Assembly: GCA_004525825.1 (NCBI GenBank)
Contig: SPBY01000165.1
Coordinates: forward strand, 1 to 6,632
DNA: 6,632 nucleotides
Direction of reading: 5' to 3'
Source: Bacteroidia bacterium
GTDB lineage: Bacteria; Bacteroidota; Bacteroidia; Bacteroidales; GCA-2748055
Part shown: positions 1 through 6,412 of the stretch, piece after piece
Position numbering within the stretch: position 1 is the first letter of the stretch
Layout: every line of letters starts with the position of its first letter
Program-made: the position numbers and the translations under genes
Notes under the pieces: model-generated
Seen by the model: only the letters and a program-made list of their open reading frames with translations
Database searches by the model: none
Told to the model about the DNA's origin: nothing

Positions 1-1416
1 ATCAGTGGTGCAGAGGGCGGTACCGGGGCCAGTCCCACCTCCTCCATCAAACATGCAGGGTTGCCTCTGGAAATCGGACTGGCAGAGACCCAGCAGACCC
101 TGGTAATGAATAACCTCCGCAAGAGAGTGGTTCTTCAGGCCGACGGACAGATGAAAACCGGACGGGATGTGATCATGGCGGCCCTCCTGGGGGCCGAAGA
201 GTTCGGCTTTGCCACCAGCGCCCTGGTGGTGCTGGGTTGCGTGATGATGCGCAAGTGCCACCTCAATACCTGTCCGGTAGGTGTGGCCACTCAGAATCCG
301 GAACTCAGAAAGCGTTTCCGCGGGAAGGCCGACTTCGTGGAAAACTACTTCCGCTTTGTGGCCACAGAGGTTCGGGAATACCTGGCAGAACTCGGCTTCC
401 GTACCTTTGACGAAATTGTGGGAAGATCCGACCTTCTGGAACGAAACGAAGCCATCACCCACTGGAAGACCAAACACCTGGATCTGAGCGATCTGACCGC
501 CTTCCTGCCGGCTGCCAAGCGCAATCCCCTGTATAAAACAGAGGATCAACATCATAAACTGGAAGGCGTGATCGACCATGAGCTGATCCGGCAAAGTGCC
601 CCGGCCATCGAAAACAAGGAGGAAGTGACCATTCACCTGCCCATCCGGAATACCGATCGCACCACCGGGGCCATGCTTTCAGGCACCATTGCCCGGAAAT
701 ATGGCAGCGAAGGGCTGCCCGACGGATGTATCAAGGTGAGGTTTGCGGGATCGGCCGGACAGAGTTTCGGAGCCTTCCTGGTATCCGGAGTGGAATTCTA
801 CCTGGAGGGAGATAGCAACGACTACCTGGGCAAAGGGTTATCTGGTGGACGAATCCTGGTGGTTCCTCCGGAGGGTTCCACCTTTGAATCGGATCAGAAC
901 ATCATCATTGGAAACACAGTCCTCTATGGTGCCACCTCGGGGGAAATATATATCTCTGGAGTGGCCGGGGAAAGGTTCGCTGTAAGGAACAGCGGCGCTA
1001 CAGCTGTGGTAGAAGGTGTGGGGGACCACTGTTGCGAATACATGACCGGGGGGCGTGTGGTGGTTCTGGGCAAAACCGGTCGGAACTTTGCCGCAGGAAT
1101 GAGTGGTGGAGTGGCCTATGTGCTGGATGAGGAGGGAGATTTCGATTACTACTGCAACATGGGCATGGTGGAGCTATCCCTTGTGGAAGATCTGAATGAC
1201 AAGAAAGAGCTTTCGGATCTTATTGCCCGTCATTATGAATTTACTGGCAGCAGGGTGGCCGAAAAGATCCTGACCCACATGGATGATTATATAAACCGTT
1301 TTATTAAGGTGGTCTCTTACGAGTACAAGAAAGTGTTGCAGGAAATAGCTTTGGAAGAGATCAAGCGGAAGCTGGCCAAAGTGGAAACCGATGTGGAAAT
1401 GATTGGCGACGTATAA
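1..1416 (+). CDS. gltB: Glutamate synthase (GOGAT) large subunit, C-terminal part
   Basis: The reading frame is open from the first base, so the gene begins upstream; 471 codons are visible and end with TAA at 1414-1416. GltB makes two glutamates from glutamine-derived ammonia and 2-oxoglutarate, using electrons from GltD, in the cytoplasm. The fragment starts in the FMN-binding synthase domain (GAEGGTGASP, then GLAETQQTLV). It next shows the 3Fe-4S cluster cysteines in C-x5-C-x4-C spacing at visible residues 80, 86 and 91, within CHLNTCPVGVATQNPELR. From about residue 210 comes the glycine-rich beta-helix C-terminal domain, with repeated turns such as GKGLSGGRI, GATSGEIYI, YMTGGRVVVLG and GMSGGVAYVLD. 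The N-terminal glutamine amidotransferase domain lies outside the window. A TTG at 61 is not the start, because conserved FMN-domain sequence continues upstream of it. gltD follows 11 bases downstream. The family call is very secure. Confidence 0.97.
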   Translation: MSGAEGGTGASPTSSIKHAGLPLEIGLAETQQTLVMNNLRKRVVLQADGQMKTGRDVIMAALLGAEEFGFATSALVVLGCVMMRKCHLNTCPVGVATQNPELRKRFRGKADFVENYFRFVATEVREYLAELGFRTFDEIVGRSDLLERNEAITHWKTKHLDLSDLTAFLPAAKRNPLYKTEDQHHKLEGVIDHELIRQSAPAIENKEEVTIHLPIRNTDRTTGAMLSGTIARKYGSEGLPDGCIKVRFAGSAGQSFGAFLVSGVEFYLEGDSNDYLGKGLSGGRILVVPPEGSTFESDQNIIIGNTVLYGATSGEIYISGVAGERFAVRNSGATAVVEGVGDHCCEYMTGGRVVVLGKTGRNFAAGMSGGVAYVLDEEGDFDYYCNMGMVELSLVEDLNDKKELSDLIARHYEFTGSRVAEKILTHMDDYINRFIKVVSYEYKKVLQEIALEEIKRKLAKVETDVEMIGDV

Positions 1417-1427
1417 AAGAAGGAAAC

Positions 1428-2849
1428 ATGGCAGATCCTAAAGGATTTTTAAAAATAGGCATAAAACCGGCCGGTAACAGACCGGTCCACGAGCGCACCG
1501 GGGACTACTCCGAAGTGGAACAGGTGCTTAATTCAGAAGATCGTCAGCTCCAGGCATCCAGGTGCATGGATTGTGGCATTCCCTTCTGCCACTGGGGCTG
1601 CCCGGTGGACAACCTGATCCCCGAATGGAACGACCTGCTCTACCGTGGTGACTGGAAAGGGGCCAACGACCGGCTCCATTCTACCAATAACTTTCCTGAG
1701 TTTACAGGCAGGATCTGCCCGGCACCCTGCGAACACTCCTGTGTACTGAATATCAATGAAGAGCCGGTCACCATCCGGGAGAATGAAGTCGCCATCGTGG
1801 AGAAAGCTTTTGCCGAGGGCTACATCAAACCAGATCCGCCCAAGGTGAGAAGCGGCAAAAAGGTGGCGGTGATAGGAAGCGGACCGGCAGGCATGGCAGC
1901 AGCCGACCAGTTGAATAAGGCAGGCCACTCGGTCACCTTGATTGAAAAGGATGAGAAGATCGGGGGATTGCTTCGCTACGGAATCCCCGATTTCAAATTG
2001 AATAAGCGTACTATTGACCGTCGGCTGAACTTGATGGAAGCCGAAGGCCTTAAGGTGATGACCGGAGTAGAAGTGGGAAAGGACATCAGCGGCAAGGAGA
2101 TCATGAAAAAGTATGATGCAGTCTGCCTGGCTATTGGTGCCATGCACCCCAGGGATCTGGAAGTGGAAGGAAGGGAACTGGACGGTATTCATTTTGCCAT
2201 GGAATACCTCACCCAACAGAACCGGGTGAACGATGGCACCTACATTGCCTATGACAATCGAATCACCGCAGAGGGGCGTAAAGTACTGGTCATCGGTGGC
2301 GGGGATACTGGCTCCGACTGCGTGGGCACAGCCACCAGGCAAGGTGCAAAAAGCGTCACCCAGATTGAGATCCTTCCCGAACCACCGGTCAAGCGTGCAG
2401 ATGACAATCCCTGGCCCTATTGGGCAAAGACCCTGAAAACTTCCACCTCCCACGAAGAGGGATGCTTGAGAAGATGGAACCTTTCTACAGTGAAATTCTT
2501 AGGTATGCAGCAGCGGGTGACCCATGCCGAAGTGCAGCAGGTGGCCTGGGACAGGATGAATGGAAGTTATCAGATGAAAGAGCTAAGCGGTACCAGTGAG
2601 AAGATTGAAGCTGACCTCATATTACTAGCCATGGGTTTTGTACACCCTGTTCACGAGGGATTGCTCACCGAACTGGGTGTGGAACTTAACCTCAGGAAGA
2701 ACGTTCATGTGAACCAGGAGATGTCTACCAACCTGGAGAAGCTTTTTGCCACCGGAGATGCCGCCAACGGTGCCAGCCTGGTCGTCACTGCCATCGCTTC
2801 CGGGCGTCGGGTGGCTAAGAAAATGGATGATTTCCTTATGGGCCGCTAA
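1428..2849 (+). CDS. gltD: Glutamate synthase (GOGAT) small subunit, NAD(P)H-oxidising
   Basis: This complete 473-residue protein is close to the usual GltD length. It oxidises NADPH and passes electrons through FAD and Fe-S clusters to GltB. The N-terminal domain carries two cysteine groups for 4Fe-4S clusters: C46-x2-C49-x4-C54-x3-C58 and C97-x3-C101-x3-C105. An FAD-binding Rossmann motif, VAVIGSGPAG, lies at 146-155, followed by GGLLRYGIPDFKLNK. The pyridine-nucleotide motif VLVIGGGDTG is at 286-295, followed by GAKSVTQIEILPEPP. The C-terminal FAD segment is FATGDAANGASLVVTAIASGR (440-460), where many proteobacterial GltDs have RRGQSLVVWAI, so it is a variant of the common form. The ATG is preceded by a purine-rich AGAAGGA (1418-1424). 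It lies 11 bases after gltB, so the two are almost certainly one operon. NADPH rather than NADH is inferred from the family and was not tested. Confidence 0.97.
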   Translation: MADPKGFLKIGIKPAGNRPVHERTGDYSEVEQVLNSEDRQLQASRCMDCGIPFCHWGCPVDNLIPEWNDLLYRGDWKGANDRLHSTNNFPEFTGRICPAPCEHSCVLNINEEPVTIRENEVAIVEKAFAEGYIKPDPPKVRSGKKVAVIGSGPAGMAAADQLNKAGHSVTLIEKDEKIGGLLRYGIPDFKLNKRTIDRRLNLMEAEGLKVMTGVEVGKDISGKEIMKKYDAVCLAIGAMHPRDLEVEGRELDGIHFAMEYLTQQNRVNDGTYIAYDNRITAEGRKVLVIGGGDTGSDCVGTATRQGAKSVTQIEILPEPPVKRADDNPWPYWAKTLKTSTSHEEGCLRRWNLSTVKFLGMQQRVTHAEVQQVAWDRMNGSYQMKELSGTSEKIEADLILLAMGFVHPVHEGLLTELGVELNLRKNVHVNQEMSTNLEKLFATGDAANGASLVVTAIASGRRVAKKMDDFLMGR

Positions 2850-2914
2850 AATAGATTATATATTTTTATACTTACCCCCCCCATATTTTATATACCTGTT
2901 CGTATTTTTTTACT

Positions 2915-2929
2915 GTTTATTAAATAAAC
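2915..2929. promoter_or_regulatory. 15-base palindrome, possible operator upstream of amt
   Basis: GTTTATT at 2915-2921 and AATAAAC at 2923-2929 form a perfect 7-base inverted repeat around one central A. It lies in the AT-rich 149-base gap between gltD and amt, about 37-51 bases ahead of the proposed -7 element. That position suits an activator or repressor site. No regulator can be named from the sequence. AT-rich DNA gives short palindromes by chance, so this is only a candidate. Confidence 0.35.
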
Positions 2930-2965
2930 ACCCCATAAAAATAAAGGGTGACTTATGAATATTCT

Positions 2966-2973
2966 TATATTTG
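2966..2973 (+). promoter_or_regulatory. Bacteroidota-type -7 promoter element for amt
   Basis: TATATTTG matches the Bacteroidota -7 consensus TAnnTTTG at every fixed position and ends 25 bases before the amt ATG. Transcription would start near 2978-2982, giving a leader of about 20 bases. A matching -33 TTG/TTTG is not seen at the expected 19-21 base spacing (that stretch reads TAAAGGG), so the promoter may depend on an activator. It gives amt its own promoter in addition to any read-through from gltBD. Confidence 0.45.
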
Positions 2974-2998
2974 TAAATGTTATTTAATAAATAGTCCT

Positions 2999-4384
2999 AT
3001 GAAAAAACAATGGCTCTTTGCATTGATCGCCTTTGGTATCATTGCCCTTCTTGGAATCATCTTCCCCTTTAGTTTCGACACAGGAGACACTTCCGGAATT
3101 GATGCCGGGGATACAGCCTGGATGCTTGCTTCCACCGCACTGGTGTTCCTGATGACTCCCGGGTTGGGATTCTTTTACGGGGGCATGGTGAAACCCAAGA
3201 ACGTGATCTCCACCATCCTGCAAAGTTTCATAGCCATGGGATTGATCAGCATTCTCTGGGTGGTCTTCGGATTCAGCCTAGCCTTTGGTGAGAGTGTAGG
3301 AAGGGAGGGCTTCGGACTCTTTGGGAATCCTGCCACCTTCTTTATGTTCAAAGGAGTAGGCGGGGCCCCCGATCCCGATTTCGCGGCCACCATTCCCCTG
3401 GCGCTCTTTGCACTCTTTCAGCTGAAATTTGCCATCATCACCCCTGCCCTCTTCACCGGTTCTTTTGCCGGAAGGGTCAAATTTACTGCCTTGATGATCT
3501 TCATGACGCTGTTCATGATCTTTATTTACTGTCCCCTCGCCCACTGGACCTGGCATCCCAATGGCTTCCTGCGCAACTGGGGAGTCCTGGATTTTGCCGG
3601 GGGTACCGTGATCCATATGTCGGCTGGTATGGCCGCCCTGGCCGGCGCCTTCTTTTTCGGTCCCCGCCGCGATTACGCAAAACCCTCCTACCCGGCCAAC
3701 ATTCCCTTTGTGCTTCTCGGAACCGGATTGCTCTGGTTCGGTTGGTTTGGGTTTAACGCCGGCTCTGCCCTTGGAGCATCCGATGTGGCAGTGAAGGCCC
3801 TGCTGAACACCAACACTGCCTCGGCCTCGGCCATGTTGGTATATATCTTCTTTGACGGAGTCAAAGGCAGAAAACCTTCTGCCCTGGGAGCCTGTGTGGG
3901 TGCAGTGGTGGGACTGGTGGCCATCACCCCGGCTGCAGGTTTCGTCAGCGTGGGAGCCAGTATATTTATCGGAGGAGCCGCAGCCATTGCCAGCAACCGG
4001 ATGATCTTTTACTTCTCCCGCAGGGGCGTGGACGATACCCTGGATGTATTTCCGGCCCACGGCATCGGGGGAATGACTGGCATGCTTCTGACGGGCGTTT
4101 TTGCCGAAGAAGTGGGCTTGATTCACGGAGAAACCACCACCTTCCTGTTCCATCTGCTGGCCCTGGTGCTGGTATCCGCCTTTGCTTTTGGGGGTTCTCT
4201 GCTACTATTCTGGATCACCAATAAAATCGTCCCCATGCGAGTTCCCAGCCTCTACGAAGATGTGGGGCTCGATTTGAGTCAGCACGACGAAACCCTCTTC
4301 TACGAAAACGATGCAAAGGTGAAGGCCCGGAAGGAGAAACTGAAAAACTATTCACCCGACTTCTATCCGCGTAAAAACAGGTAA
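2999..4384 (+). CDS. amt: Ammonium transporter, Amt/AmtB family
   Basis: This 461-residue inner-membrane channel carries ammonium/ammonia. The ATG at 2999 is chosen because it begins a signal-peptide-like segment (MKKQWLFALIAFGIIALLG), as in many Amt proteins; a GTG at 2948 in the same frame adds only a poor 17-residue extension. About eleven further hydrophobic segments follow. Family hallmarks are DTAWMLASTALVFLMTPGLGFFYGG (part; residues 38-62), DFAGGTVIH with D198 and H206 (AmtB D160 and H168), and the second pore histidine H354 in FPAHGIGG (AmtB H318). Phe-gate equivalents are F144 and F252, and the recruitment-site equivalents include W185 and S256. The cytosolic tail has GLDLSQHDE, where AmtB has GLD...HGE; this tail couples to PII proteins, so the Gly-to-Asp change is worth noting. 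It lies after gltBD on the same strand, consistent with nitrogen assimilation. No glnK is adjacent on the visible side. The ATG lacks a clear Shine-Dalgarno. Confidence 0.96.
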   Translation: MKKQWLFALIAFGIIALLGIIFPFSFDTGDTSGIDAGDTAWMLASTALVFLMTPGLGFFYGGMVKPKNVISTILQSFIAMGLISILWVVFGFSLAFGESVGREGFGLFGNPATFFMFKGVGGAPDPDFAATIPLALFALFQLKFAIITPALFTGSFAGRVKFTALMIFMTLFMIFIYCPLAHWTWHPNGFLRNWGVLDFAGGTVIHMSAGMAALAGAFFFGPRRDYAKPSYPANIPFVLLGTGLLWFGWFGFNAGSALGASDVAVKALLNTNTASASAMLVYIFFDGVKGRKPSALGACVGAVVGLVAITPAAGFVSVGASIFIGGAAAIASNRMIFYFSRRGVDDTLDVFPAHGIGGMTGMLLTGVFAEEVGLIHGETTTFLFHLLALVLVSAFAFGGSLLLFWITNKIVPMRVPSLYEDVGLDLSQHDETLFYENDAKVKARKEKLKNYSPDFYPRKNR

Positions 4385-4402
4385 TAAATACACTTCCCCT
4401 CC

Positions 4403-4491
4403 ATTCAGGGCTATATTTCCTAGCAAGGTGCTTGTTTAGCTCGCTTACTCGCTAAAAAATGCCAGCTTGCTTCGTAAATATAGCCCTGAAT
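4403..4491. repeat. Long nested inverted repeat (palindromic element)
   Basis: Two perfectly complementary 16-base arms, ATTCAGGGCTATATTT (4403-4418) and AAATATAGCCCTGAAT (4476-4491), enclose a second stem, AGCAAG/CTTGCT (4422-4427 with 4466-4471). Inside that is a third, TTTAGC/GCTAAA (4435-4440 with 4451-4456), with a 10-base loop. The loop region contains a direct repeat CTCGCT-TA-CTCGCT (4440-4453). The whole can fold into one 89-base hairpin in DNA or RNA on either strand. Neither side has a T-run, so it is not a standard intrinsic terminator, though it could still stop or stabilise transcripts after amt. Its shape suits a REP/MITE-like repeat; no clear target-site duplication is visible. 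It fills most of the 131-base gap between amt and the next gene. Confidence 0.8.
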
Positions 4492-4503
4492 TGAAACTAT
4501 GGA

Positions 4504-4511
4504 TATATTTG
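4504..4511 (+). promoter_or_regulatory. TAnnTTTG match just before the YkgJ-family gene
   Basis: TATATTTG matches the Bacteroidota -7 consensus but ends only four bases before the ATG at 4516. If it is used, the transcript would start at or near the start codon and be essentially leaderless. No -33 TTG lies at the right spacing; the nearest, at 4491-4493, is too close. This may be a chance match. Confidence 0.25.
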
Positions 4512-4515
4512 TTCC

Positions 4516-4770
4516 ATGGAATGCCGTGAACACTGCGGGGCCTGTTGCATTGCTCCTTCCATCTCCTCTCCCATTCCGGGCATGCCCCAGGGGAAACCCG
4601 GGGGAGTAGCCTGCATCCATCTTTCGGAAGATTTCCGCTGTCTGATCTACGGTCAGCCCGGGAGGCCCTGGGTATGCGATGCTTTCAAAGCCGACGCGGA
4701 GGTATGCGGAACCAGCAGGGAAGAAGCCTTACGCCTGCTGGTTGAACTGGAAGAGGGCTTGCCGGAATAA
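4516..4770 (+). CDS. YkgJ-family cysteine cluster protein (UPF0153, putative Zn/Fe chelation)
   Basis: This complete 84-residue protein has eight cysteines: C3, C7, C10, C11, C33, C42, C54 and C64. The pattern is HCGACCIAPSISSPIPGMPQGKPGGV, split across residues 6-31, followed by C-x-HL, C-x-x-YGQPGRPWVC and a final cysteine. This is the short form of the YkgJ/UPF0153 family, widespread in bacteria and annotated as a putative zinc- or iron-chelating domain; its cellular role is not established. It has no signal peptide or membrane segment, so it is probably cytoplasmic. The ATG at 4516 is the first possible ATG after an in-frame stop at 4492-4494 and places the conserved CGACC at the usual N-terminal position. 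There is no clear Shine-Dalgarno. Its stop codon directly touches the stop codon of the convergent lipB. The palindromic element lies 24 bases upstream. Confidence 0.88.
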   Translation: MECREHCGACCIAPSISSPIPGMPQGKPGGVACIHLSEDFRCLIYGQPGRPWVCDAFKADAEVCGTSREEALRLLVELEEGLPE

Positions 4771-5472
4771 TTATGGGGTTTCAGAAAGTAATGTCCGCAT
4801 CAGAATGACCTGGAGTTGTTTCTTGATAAGCTCAAAGTCAAGGGGCTTGCCAAGCTCTTTGGCCATGGAAGTCACCCCTTTGGTTTCAAAACCACAGGGA
4901 TTGATGTAGGTGAAGTATTCCAGATTGGTGTTTACATTGAGGGCAAATCCATGCATGGTGACATGCCTGCCCGACCGAACCCCGATGGCACATATTTTTC
5001 TGGCCTTGACAGGGTGGGTGGCATCGAGCCATACCCCCGTGGCACCCTCCATCTGGGTAGCTGTGATTTCATACTCCTCAAGCAATTCAATGATGGAGTC
5101 TTCCAGGAGAGAAATGTACTGTTTCAGACCCAGACCCAGCACTTCCAGGTCCAGGATGGGATAGCCCACTATCTGTCCCGGTCCATGGTAGGTAATATCC
5201 CCTCCCCGGTTGGTCTTGTAATAGGTGGCATCGATCTTCTTTAAAAACTCCTGCCGAATCAAGAGGTTGTGCTCATCTCCGCTTTTTCCAAGAGTATATA
5301 CATGAGGATGCTCACAGAAAAGGAGGTACTGGGAGGGCATTGCCTTTCCTTCAGGCTGACGCTTATGGTCCACCAGACGGTTAAATCGCTCCTCCTGGTA
5401 ATCCCATGCCTCCCGGTAATCGATCAGTCCCAGGTCCTCAAATACAATGGGATGTTCTTGCTCACTGCCCAT
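4771..5472 (-). CDS. lipB: Octanoyl-[ACP]:protein N-octanoyltransferase (lipoate biosynthesis)
   Basis: This 233-residue cytoplasmic enzyme moves octanoate from acyl carrier protein to the lipoyl-domain lysine of 2-oxoacid dehydrogenase E2 subunits or GcvH, the first step of lipoate synthesis. The LipB signature is RGGDITYHGPGQIVGYPILDL (residues 89-109). The catalytic pair is present: K159 in ARKICAIGVR and C193 in NPCGFETKGV. HGFALNVNTNL (174-184) is also typical. The start chosen is the ATG at 5470-5472. The frame stays open upstream to 5586, but that stretch is antisense-free coding DNA of lipA in another frame and has no LipB-like content. With this start the gene overlaps the last 11 bases of lipA, which suggests translational coupling from lipA. 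The only upstream Shine-Dalgarno-like sequence is a weak AAAAGAG. It ends in TAA next to the YkgJ-family stop. Confidence 0.96.
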   Translation of the reverse strand: MGSEQEHPIVFEDLGLIDYREAWDYQEERFNRLVDHKRQPEGKAMPSQYLLFCEHPHVYTLGKSGDEHNLLIRQEFLKKIDATYYKTNRGGDITYHGPGQIVGYPILDLEVLGLGLKQYISLLEDSIIELLEEYEITATQMEGATGVWLDATHPVKARKICAIGVRSGRHVTMHGFALNVNTNLEYFTYINPCGFETKGVTSMAKELGKPLDFELIKKQLQVILMRTLLSETP

Positions 5473-6361
5473 GATGCTCTTTTGAAATGGATGCGTGCTT
5501 TTCTGCATGGTAGGAGGAACGCACCAGCGGACTCGATTCCACGGCACGGAATCCCCTGGCCAGAGCCTGTTCCCGGTAGTACTCAAACTTATCGGGGTGA
5601 ATGTAATCTTCCACTGGCATGTGCTCCATGGTCGGTTGAAGGTACTGGCCCAGGGTCAGCACCTCGCACCCGGCTTCCGCCAGGTCGTCCATGCATTGGA
5701 GCACCTCCTCTTCCCTCTCTCCCAATCCCAGCATGATGCCCGATTTGGAAGTGATCTCTGACTCGGCCACCATGCGGATCACCTCCAGGCTACGTCTGTA
5801 TTTGGCCCTGGAACGGATCTGAGGGGTCAGGCGTTCCACCGTCTCCAGGTTGTGGGAAATCACCTCGGGAGCTGCCTCAATCACCAGCTGAACCAATTCA
5901 GGAATGCCATCAAAATCAGGGATCAGTGTTTCCATGGTCAGTCCGGGTACTTCCTGCTTCAATACCCGGATAGTCCTGGCCCAGAATCCTGCCCCCTTGT
6001 CAGCCAGATCGTCCCGATCCACCGAGGTGATAACCGCATGATTGATTCCCATGGTGCTGATGGATCTGGCCAGCCTTTCCGGTTCCTTCTCATCCACCAT
6101 CAAGGGCTTCCCGGTCCTGACAGCACAGAATTTGCAGGCGCGGGTGCATATCTCCCCCAGGATCATAAAGGTGGCCGTTCCTTCCCCCCAGCACTCCCCG
6201 ATATTGGGACAATTTCCACTGGAACAGATGGTATGCAACTGGTGCTTACTAACCTGCTCTTTCACATGCATGTAGCTGTCCCCGCCAGGCATGCGCATCC
6301 GCATCCAGTCGGGCAGCCGCTTTCTCCCCTTCAGGTCCACCTTTTGTTTTCCCTTTTCCAC
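5462..6361 (-). CDS. lipA: Lipoyl synthase, radical SAM
   Basis: This 299-residue enzyme inserts sulfur at C6 and C8 of octanoyl groups already attached to lipoyl domains, the step after LipB. It has the auxiliary 4Fe-4S motif C46-x4-C51-x5-C57 (CSSGNCPNIGEC), which supplies the sulfur, and the radical SAM motif C72-x3-C76-x2-C79 (CTRACKFC). Other family blocks are HAVITSVDRDDL, METLIPDF, SHNLETVERL, SKSGIMLGLGE, LTLGQYLQPT and the C-terminal VRSSYHAEKH, whose RSSY serine ligates the auxiliary cluster. The start taken is GTG at 6361. An in-frame stop lies at 6386-6388, no ATG lies between them, and the next ATG (codon 20) would remove the conserved N-terminal KRLPDW segment. An ATT at 6382 is a less likely alternative. 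The length is normal for bacterial LipA. lipB follows with an 11-base overlap, so the pair is one operon. Confidence 0.97.
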   Translation of the reverse strand: MEKGKQKVDLKGRKRLPDWMRMRMPGGDSYMHVKEQVSKHQLHTICSSGNCPNIGECWGEGTATFMILGEICTRACKFCAVRTGKPLMVDEKEPERLARSISTMGINHAVITSVDRDDLADKGAGFWARTIRVLKQEVPGLTMETLIPDFDGIPELVQLVIEAAPEVISHNLETVERLTPQIRSRAKYRRSLEVIRMVAESEITSKSGIMLGLGEREEEVLQCMDDLAEAGCEVLTLGQYLQPTMEHMPVEDYIHPDKFEYYREQALARGFRAVESSPLVRSSYHAEKHASISKEHHGQ

Positions 6362-6412
6362 CCCGCGAAGATAGTTAGAAATATGCTAAATTTAGGCCTC
6401 CTATCCTGCGAC
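6362..6412. promoter_or_regulatory. Divergent intergenic region, lipA / Nudix-like gene
   Basis: Only 51 bases separate the lipA GTG from the divergent ATG at 6413, so both promoters must lie here or extend into the genes. CTAAATTTAG (6386-6395) is a perfect palindrome. It therefore offers TAAATTTA, one base from the -7 consensus TAnnTTTG, on both strands at once. The + strand copy is 18 bases before the ATG, and the - strand copy is 25 bases before the lipA start. On the - strand a TTG at 6420-6418 sits about 23 bases upstream, slightly beyond the usual -33 spacing. The + strand has no -33 match. Transcription start sites were not observed. Confidence 0.35.

Noticed and set aside
1533..2453. 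Open frame of 306 codons on the - strand inside gltD
   Set aside because: It is fully antisense to a gene with clear GltD motifs, and its translation shows no recognisable domain. It is a frame shadow.
2948..2998. Upstream GTG start for amt
   Set aside because: It would add 17 residues unlike any Amt N-terminus and would cover the proposed -7 element. The ATG at 2999 directly begins the signal-like hydrophobic segment.
3278..4153. Open frame of 291 codons on the - strand inside amt, plus a second one at 3688-3996
   Set aside because: They are antisense to a well-conserved Amt gene. The translations are low-complexity mirrors of the Amt codons, with no domain or upstream signals.
4403..4491. 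Reading the palindrome as a simple intrinsic terminator of amt
   Set aside because: There is no T-run after the stem on either strand, and the arms are much longer and more AT-rich than usual. A terminator role is possible but not shown.
4420..4620. Small - strand open frame crossing the palindromic element
   Set aside because: Half of it is antisense to the YkgJ-family gene and the rest is the repeat itself. The translation is better explained by the repeat structure than by a protein.
4816..5244. Open frame of 142 codons on the + strand opposite lipB, and one at 5269-5736 opposite lipB/lipA
   Set aside because: Both lie opposite genes with intact catalytic motifs and have no recognisable content of their own.
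5473..5586. Longer lipB reading frame starting at 5586
   Set aside because: The extra 38 codons overlap lipA in another frame and carry no LipB similarity. The ATG at 5472 fits the family length.
6397..6402. AGGAGG on the - strand upstream of lipA as a ribosome binding site
   Set aside because: It is about 35 bases from the GTG and 14 bases from the only nearer candidate (ATT), both too far. It also precedes an in-frame stop.
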